Below are positions 29,001 to 38,000 of a stretch of DNA of 64,000 nt, in pieces (the stretch's first letter is position 1; each line of letters begins with the position of its first letter). The notes below the pieces were generated by a model, which saw only the letters and a list, made by a program, of their open reading frames with translations, had not been told where the DNA came from and made no database searches. A program made the position numbers and the translations under genes. Origin of the DNA: Sinonovacula constricta (lineage: Eukaryota; Mollusca; Bivalvia; Cardiida; Solecurtidae); assembly GCA_007844125.1 (NCBI GenBank), contig CM017561.1, positions 35,401,789 to 35,465,788 on the forward strand, in the 5' to 3' direction.

Positions 29001-32000
29001 TCACAAACACATTAGTCAATTTACCTTACAACCAGGGTGATTATACAATGTACAACATCAATGTCACAAACACATCAGTCAATTTACCTTACAACCAGGG
29101 TGATTATATAATATACAACATCAATGTCACAAACACATCAGTCAATTTACCCTACAACCAGGGTGATTATATAATGTACAACATCAATGTCACAAACACA
29201 TTAGTCAATTTACCTTACAACCAGGGTGATTATACAATGTACAACATCAATGTCACAAACACATCAGTCAATTTACCTGTACAACCAGGGTGATTATACA
29301 ATGTACAACATCAATGTCACAAACACATGAGTCAATTTACCTATACAACCAGGGTGATTATACAATGTACAACATCAATGTCACAAACACATCAGTCAAT
29401 TTACCTTACAACCAGGGTGATTATATAATGTACAACATCAATGTCACAAACACATCAGTCAATTTACCTATACAACCAGGGTGATTATACAATGTACAAC
29501 ATCAATGTCACAAACACATCAGTCAATTTACCTGTACAACCAGGCTGATAATACAATGTACAACATCAATGTCACAAACACATCAGTCAATTTACCTTAC
29601 AACCAGGGTGATTATATAATGTACAACATCAATGTCACAAACACATGAGTCAATTTACCTATACAACCAGGGTGATTATATAATATACAACATCAATGTC
29701 ACAAAAACACCACAGTCAATTTACCCTACAACCAGGGTGATTATACAATGTACAACATCAATGTCACAAACACATGAGTCAATTTACCTATACAATCAGG
29801 GTGATTATACAATGTACAACATCAATGTCACAAACACATCAGTCAATTTACCTTACAACCAGGGTGATTATACAATGTACAACATCAATGTCACAAACAC
29901 ATCAGTCAATTTACCTGTACAACCAGGGTGATTATATAATATACAACATCAATGTCACAAACACACCATTCAATTTACCTATACAACCAGGGTGATAATA
30001 CAATGTTCACCATCAATGTCACAAACACAAGAGTCAATTTACCTATACAACCAGGGTGATTATATAACATACAACATTAATGTCACAAACACACCATTCA
30101 ATTTACCTGTACAACCAGGGTGATTATACAATGTACAACATCAATGTCACAAACACATCAGTCAATTTACCTGTACAACCAGGCTGATAATACAAGTTCA
30201 CCATCAATGTCACAAACACATCAGTCAATTTACCTGTACAACCAGGGTGATTATATAATGTACAACATCAATGTCACAAACACATGAGTCAATTTACCTA
30301 TACAACCAGGGTGATTATACAATGTACAACATCAATGTCACAAACACATGAGTCAATTTACCTGTGCAACCAGGCTGATAATACAAGTTCACCATCAATG
30401 TCACAAACACATCAGTCAATTTACCTGTACAACCAGGGTGATTATATAATGTACAACATCAATGTCACAAACACATGAGTCAATTTACCCTACAACCAGG
30501 GTGATTATACAATGTTCAACATCAATGTCAAAAACACACTAGTCAATTTTAATTCTATCATGAACAATGTGCCTTAAACACGACATCCCAAAAAAAAACC
30601 CATCTCTTTTGCTTTCTTAATATTAAAGGAGAGTTTGTTTTATTTTTTTAAATACATTACAGCTAGCAATTATGGTCATTGTACATCTAGGTATTTTAGT
30701 GGAGGAAGACCCCAGAAAAATATCTCTGCAGCACCACTGGTACAGCAAATGTCAGCCTGAAGACCTTCCAACATGAAGTCCAATGCAAAGACTGTCAGCT
30801 GTCAGAATAATATAATCACTTCAGCTGTCAGAATAATATAATCACTATTTTTGACAAGGACTCTAGCAGAGCTGATTTTTATGCATGTTACAAATGCAGG
30901 TGCCTCACCTGTACAACCAGAGTGATTGCTGAGATGCCCTGACCCATGAGGCAGGTTAGACAGTATTGGCCAAATCTGTCCAGCCCCTCCTCTGGGTCCA
31001 TCACCAGCAGCAGGGAGTCTGCCACCTTGGTGCCATCAAGGGTATCATACACACGACCATACTCTGTACACAGGAACTCGACACGCTGCTTAAACCGGGG
31101 CACACTGAATAATGTCAAGGTACAAATAAACAGTTACCATAGTGACATTTTACTTTAAAGACATCAAAACACATCCAAATAAATCGGATTTTATAAACTA
31201 TGTTATTACTGTCCTTATCTATTGCAAAACTGCATTTTTAATTGTTATTTGAATAAGTGCACTGTTATATTTATCTCAAATAATCACATTTTCTTTCTCT
31301 TTTTTTGCTCTTAAGAAAAGTAAGATTTTCTTTCAAAAATGAATGAGATGCTTTTTAGTTAATAGTCATATTTTTACCTGAGATGTGTCTGACCACAGGA
31401 TGACTGGCTCACTGAGGTGGTGTCATCACAGGATGTAAGGGACTTGACAACATCTGAGCAGCTTACTGAGGCATGCATTGGTACAACAAGCTGTAAATGG
31501 TCCAGGAGTAATCATCAAGAACTCATGTTCTTCTCAAAATGTTTTGAAAAATCATACCCTGCATGATAACACTAATTAATAAGAATTCATTTAAAAGATA
31601 ACATCTTTTATCAAGATTTTCTAAAAATAACAAACAACATTACTCCAACTACAACTTAACAAAAGGTTTCTGCTTATTTTTAAAACATTGACTTTCCTGG
31701 AAATGAGAATGAACTTTTACTATTTCCATTATTACTAACCTGAATGGAAGACAAGATTTTATATTATTTTCAAGGCCAGCAAACTGAATCAAAAATATAT
31801 TTTAATGGTATTTTCAAGGGCTGCAAACTAAATGGCAAATATGATATAATGTAATTTTCAAGGACTGCAAAATGAATGGAAAATATGATTTAACAACATT
31901 TTCAAGAACTGCAAACTGAATGGAAAATATGATTTAATGTAATTTTCACTGACTGCAAACTGAATGGAAAATATGACCTAATGTAATTTTCAAGGACTGC

Positions 32001-35000
32001 AAAAAGGAATGGAAAATATGATTTAAGAATATTTTCAAGAACTGAAAACTGAATGGAAAATATGATTTAATGTTATTTTCAAGGACTGCAAAATGAATGG
32101 AAAATATTCAGGGGGTTTTCATCACTGTCTGCGCCTCTGGTGAACGGAGGCATTCCCAAAGCAAACGGCCCCGTTCCCAATGAAATCCAGCTAACATTTT
32201 TCCCAAATGAAAACAGCCTCATTCAAGAATATATGCAGAAATCGTATTAAATATACGAAAATGGACGGTAACAATTGTTTTTCTACATTTGTGCCGTAAC
32301 AAAAGTGCCCGGATGTAAGCATACTACAGCGATAAATTACGAACTCTTCCGCATATCTTAGTGTAATGTATTTTCGCGACAATGTCTTCGCACAACAGTC
32401 AGTATTACAGCAAGAAAATTCGCCAGAGTTTTGATGTTTACAAGCATAGAAGGACTTGACCTTACTGATGAAACATTTGAAGAACTCTGTGAAGCTTTCA
32501 AAACCAGAAAGCAGAGAAAAATAATGTTGTAATGTAACTTGTTAAGTTGAAGTGTTCGAACTGTTAAAGTACTGTAGAACGAACTGGTCACCCGATGTTC
32601 TGTTTGTTTCTAGTTATTAAAATTGTTAATTCTGCTAAAAGATATGGTTCCATTATTGGTAATGTTAGATAATACTCTACATGTACCATTAAATTAATAC
32701 CATGTATACCATGTCACTGTGTTTTTCAAGAATTTCAATTTCATAGGATGGATAATTTAAATGAAAAAATTATTTTCCTTTAAAGGTTTGCTAATTATAA
32801 ATGTTAACTAGTAAAGTATATTGGTATAGTAAAATGTACTGATTTAACAAAATAAGTGCACACAAAATTTTCCCAAAATGGACCATTTTATTGATACAAA
32901 AATTCCCAAAATGGGCATTTTTGTTGATAAAAATTCCCAAAATGACCAGACTCCTTTTCCCAAAATAGGCAGAAAAACCCCTGATATTATTTAATGATAT
33001 TGTCAATGACTGCAAACTGAATGGAAAATATGATTTAATGTTATTTTCAAGGACTGCAAACATACATCCTGTATGTGCAAATAATAGTTTAATCCTCACA
33101 AGGGAATGGTGTCTAAGTGTTGCCTTCCAGAAAGGTACTTAGTGAAAACAGTCATCACTTACCACACAATGGGGAGGACTTCCACAAGAGCCTATACTTC
33201 TTTTCTTTGTCATAACCTCTTCTCGCTTCTGCTTCCGCAGCTGCTGGGCCTAATAGCAGAAAACAGAAGAAAACCGATGTTTAACAGTGTTCGTGATACA
33301 ATAAAAAATGTTGGGTCCCTGGGACCCAGTACCTGGAAAAATGTGGGGTCACTGGGACCCAGTGCCTGGAAAAATGTGGTGTCACTGGGACCCAGTGCCA
33401 GGAAAAATGTGGGGTCCCTGGGACCCAGTGCCAGGAAAAATGTGGGGTCATTGGGACTCAGTGCCACTAAAAATGTGGGGTCCCTGGGACCCAGTGCCAG
33501 GAAAAATGTGGGGTCACTGGGACCCAGTACCTGGAAAAATGTTGGGTCACTGGGACCCAGTGCCTGGAAAAATGTGGGGTCACTGAGACCCAGTGCCAGG
33601 AAAAATGTGGGGTCACTGGGACTCAGTGCCACTAAAAATGTGGGGTCCCTGGGACCCAGTGCCAGGAAAAATGTGGGGTCACTGGGACCCAGTACCTGGA
33701 AAAATGTTGGGTCACTGGGACCCAGTGCCAGGAAAAATGTGGGGTCCCTGGGACCCAGTGCCAGGAAAAATGTGGGGTCACTGGGACTCAGTGCCACGAA
33801 AAATGTGGGGTCCTGGGGACCCAGAAATTGGAAAATTGTGGGGTCACTGGGACTTGGAAAAATGTGGGGTTCCTGGGACCCAGTAATTGGAAAATTGTGG
33901 GGTCACTGGGACCCAGTACCTGGAAATATGTGGGGTCCCATACACAATCCACCAAGTCCCTATGAAATTGTATTTATTAACCAGTCTTTAAACAAAGGAT
34001 CTCATAACCATTGAGATTGGACATTCCAAACGTGTTTACATTTTTAACAGGAACTTGTGATGCCATTTTGTCAGTATCCAGCAATGTGCGCCTAACTATG
34101 CAAGTGCTACTGGTTATCGTTAGTGCTCGATAAATTACTACCACTTTTCCCATTTATGAAGAACCAGTCAAGACAGTATGTTTATCATACATAACAACCA
34201 CTAGTAGTATTTTCCTGGCTATTTTTCGTTCCATGAGAATTGCTTTATATTTTCGGAAAATTGACTGAACTGCAAGTAAGGACTAATTACGTTGAGTCCC
34301 CGGGTTGTGTCGTACCTCTCGAAAGTGCATCCCAGGTAATTTCTGTGTGTATTTTGATATGATTACGCTGTAATCATGAACAATTGTTTAATTAAAGATT
34401 AGCCTGATACTATAGGATAATAAAAGGCAATGAATAGCCATAACAATGTTGCATTCTGTTTCTATATGATTGTCTATAGAAACAAATGAAACATGACCAA
34501 AGCTCCAGATGTACAGAATTATATTTTATGCTGAATCTTTATTCCCTATACAAACATTCTTTCTCATAATCATTTAACCTTTGCCCTTGAAATGTTAATA
34601 GGTTATACCCAATTAAGAGTGTGGTTAATTCTTAATAGGTCAAAAAGATAAGGGTTAATCAGACAAAATCCTGACACACCAAATTATCTAGTTCATACAC
34701 ACAGTAATATAGAACTTGGAATTTATTATGAGGCTTTTTATAAAAATATGCCACCTTTGATACATGTATGCTTTTATAAGTACTATTTTTTGTATTTTGT
34801 ATAGTGTTCCTTACCTGGTATCGTCTGTCATTTTTTCTCTGGACAGATAAAGCTTTTTTTGATGATACTTTGACACTTACTCGTCCTGTAAAGATAAAAA
34901 TCTGATAATTTGGAAGTTAAATGTTACAATTAATGACTTTTGAATAAAACATATTAAACTTCACCTCTGTGTTTTAAGTCTTCTGTGCAATCGTCAGACA

Positions 35001-38000
35001 ATTCAATTCCAGAAACATTTCTAAAACTGAAAACAGTGATTAATGAGAACAGCTGCTACTGAAATTTCACTGTATGATTCCTCGTGGGGATATTAACAAA
35101 AGTGGATTTATGCATGTCTTTTGCTTTGCTTGTTTGGGTTGTAATAAGAAGTACAAGAAAGATGGTAACTGTGTTCATTGATTTGCAGCAGCAGGAGAAT
35201 ATATTAAAGTCAAGTCAAATATGAGGGTTTTGAGTCAAGCCTGGTGCGTTCAGCCATTCTGCCAAAGTTTCATAGGAACACCTATGCATCAAGTGTGGTT
35301 GTAACATCACTAGACTGTCCCAAGCTATTGCCTGAGATGGGAACCATCAAAGGACTGTTAAAATACATTGCCTGTGATGAAGATGTAGCAGTGTTGCCTC
35401 AATATAATTGTAGAATGACCATTACATTTTAATATATCGAAATAAGTAATTATTGTGTAATTACCTGAAAAGTTTATATTTTATGTATTTAGTACTTAAT
35501 AGGAACAAACATTTTTTAAGCATTATACATGTTTTTCTCCTTGAATTCTATAAATTTTCATAGGGAATTCTTTTCTTATTTGTCTTTTTGGTCAATCTTT
35601 GGTTATGTGGATGTTAGTGAAGTTTTCATAGCAATATTTCTCCAGAGGATTCAGTTGTTTCACTCTCTTCTGTATACACACAGTTAGCAGGACAGTATTC
35701 CCATAGTCAACTCATTTCTTCAGACTTCCTGACTTTTACGGAGCATGCCAAGATACTTTCAATCTGTCAATTTTCTTGTGCCACCTGTCATCTGCTCCAG
35801 ATGCCCAAACCAGTCAAATCTCCTGGTTCAAAGGGTGTGGTGTCAAGCCTAGGATGTCAGACTTCAAACATGTTTCTGTTGGTCAGAGCATCCATTTCCG
35901 CATGACTGACAGTGTCATTAATTTTCAGACATTGTATGTTGTTATCCTCAATAGCCCAGGTCTCTGAGACATACTGCAATGCAGGCCAGATGCAAGTGAT
36001 GAACCTATGACCATGTGCCACCAGTTAAAATGCATTTTTTTTTTAAATATTTGTAGCAGGAGATGGAAGTTGGCATATTCATTCCTAATGCATTCTGATG
36101 GGGTCACAACAGCTGCCAGAACCAGCCTTAGAGATCATATCTCTAAGGTACTTGACAACTTGCTGAATGCAACTTAACAATCCAGAGGCAATTTTTAAAA
36201 AAAAATGTATTTGTAGCAAGTAAGTTGTGTATTTAAATTGTGCTTAATGACTAATATTTGATATGTTACTGCCCCACCTGGGATCACTAAAATTAGTTAT
36301 AGAGTCAATGAATAAAGAATTGCAGCAAAAACACTTAAATTTGTGTTTCATGAAAAACTCTGAATTTAACAATATGGCTTCCCAAACATATAGTTCTACA
36401 AAAAAGCAATGGCATATCACATTTAATTTTAATTATCTAATATGCTGATATTAATCTTTCACATTTTATTGGATATACAAAGTCATATGACTTCCTTTGC
36501 CATACCATGTAGCAAACAAATATATAATACACCCACATAGCTGACCCAAAACCTACTTTATCTTAAGAAGAAGAATAAAAGACGATGAGTTCTCAGTCTT
36601 AATTAATTGATGACATACTAAAGGATATTTTTGTGCATGCTATAATGTGTATATTATTATGTAACATTTTTATTAATTATTTATTTATGTTGTCATTTTA
36701 CAATCATGGCCTTTCTGTGGACCCATATTCACTATAAGAACAATATATTTATTCTGTATGAGAAAAGCACAATAAATATTAATTTTATTTATTTGTTTTC
36801 ACAGAAAATGTATGACATATTTTAATCTTATTTAAGTTAAATAAAACAGCAAAGTGTCTGAGTACATAAATTAGGGGAGAACCGAGATTGACCATCCAAA
36901 ATTGTCATCCAAAGTTTCTATTTTTTGCATCCAAGAGAATGGATTATGAAAACATAACTATGTCATTATTTTCTATTTATTTTTAGTTATCAATTGCTAA
37001 AGTAACAATTGTGTGATGTTTCGCTACCAAGCATACGGATGTCCTGTGTTCAATATAACTTACAAAGACAAAATGTTTTTTGTTGATCATGCATGTACCT
37101 TATACTATAATTGATAATCTTTGTATATGCTTTCATCTATAAATATATACATATCTTGAAATCATACTATGTTATTGTTTTCTATTTAAACCTAAAATGC
37201 CAATTAGTTTATACATGCTGTTAAACTGGGTATGAAGACATCTAGGTGTGAAACAACTTAAGTATGAAACAGAAGGCAGCGAAACATCATGAAATCATTT
37301 TTTAACTATTGCAGCCAAATCAAAACAAAATTATTGTTTTCATATGTTATTTCAATTTTTTTTACTAATGTCTGCCATACTGAAGGGATTGTTATGTTAT
37401 GCAGAATGCGGAAAAGTATTAAACAATGTTTCCATTTGTTTGGCTTGCTCTATACAACTTGCCAAAAACAAATAAATCATCTACAAGGATTGAAGGAACA
37501 AAACCTTTTATAACTGAAATCAAACTGTAAATTTAATTTGTGAGCTATGTGCTACATGATAGTGAACATGGAGAGATATGACCTAGCATATCAGACTGAA
37601 AAATAAAATAAATATGAATGGTAAAGGTAAAACATGAGAATAAGTAACGATTCGCCACAATAACGATTCGTCACAGATGTATAACAATTAGCCACACTTA
37701 TAAAACGATTCGCCACAGATGAATAATGAATAATAATGTTGATTATTGTGAGAACACTATTGTGAATATTTACGATTTTTAATTAAAAAATGTCATCGAA
37801 ACGTTGATGAACCAAATGTAGTGTTGTCTACCCAATCAAGAAGTTATTCACACTTTTCAACATGTCGCCACCTTTCTAAGGGAGAATTATCATCGTTAAA
37901 CGTTTGTTATGTTTGCACTTGACAATTAAGAGGCTGATTCCTGTTAATTATCCCCGAAGGATTCCTTTAATTAGAAACTAATGTTCTCAGTTTGTCAAAT

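Noticed and set aside
28835..30478. Repeat proteins with NINVTNTSVNLPYNQGDY-type units
   Set aside because: Antisense readings of minisatellite C; the frame breaks repeatedly with 62-64 bp units and the sequence is explained by the exon 5-derived array.
33106..34014. Long open frames on both strands (302 and 195 residues) over the 33-bp repeat
   Set aside because: A 33-bp period keeps several frames open on both strands. The repeats are low complexity and lie in TSR1 intron 2.
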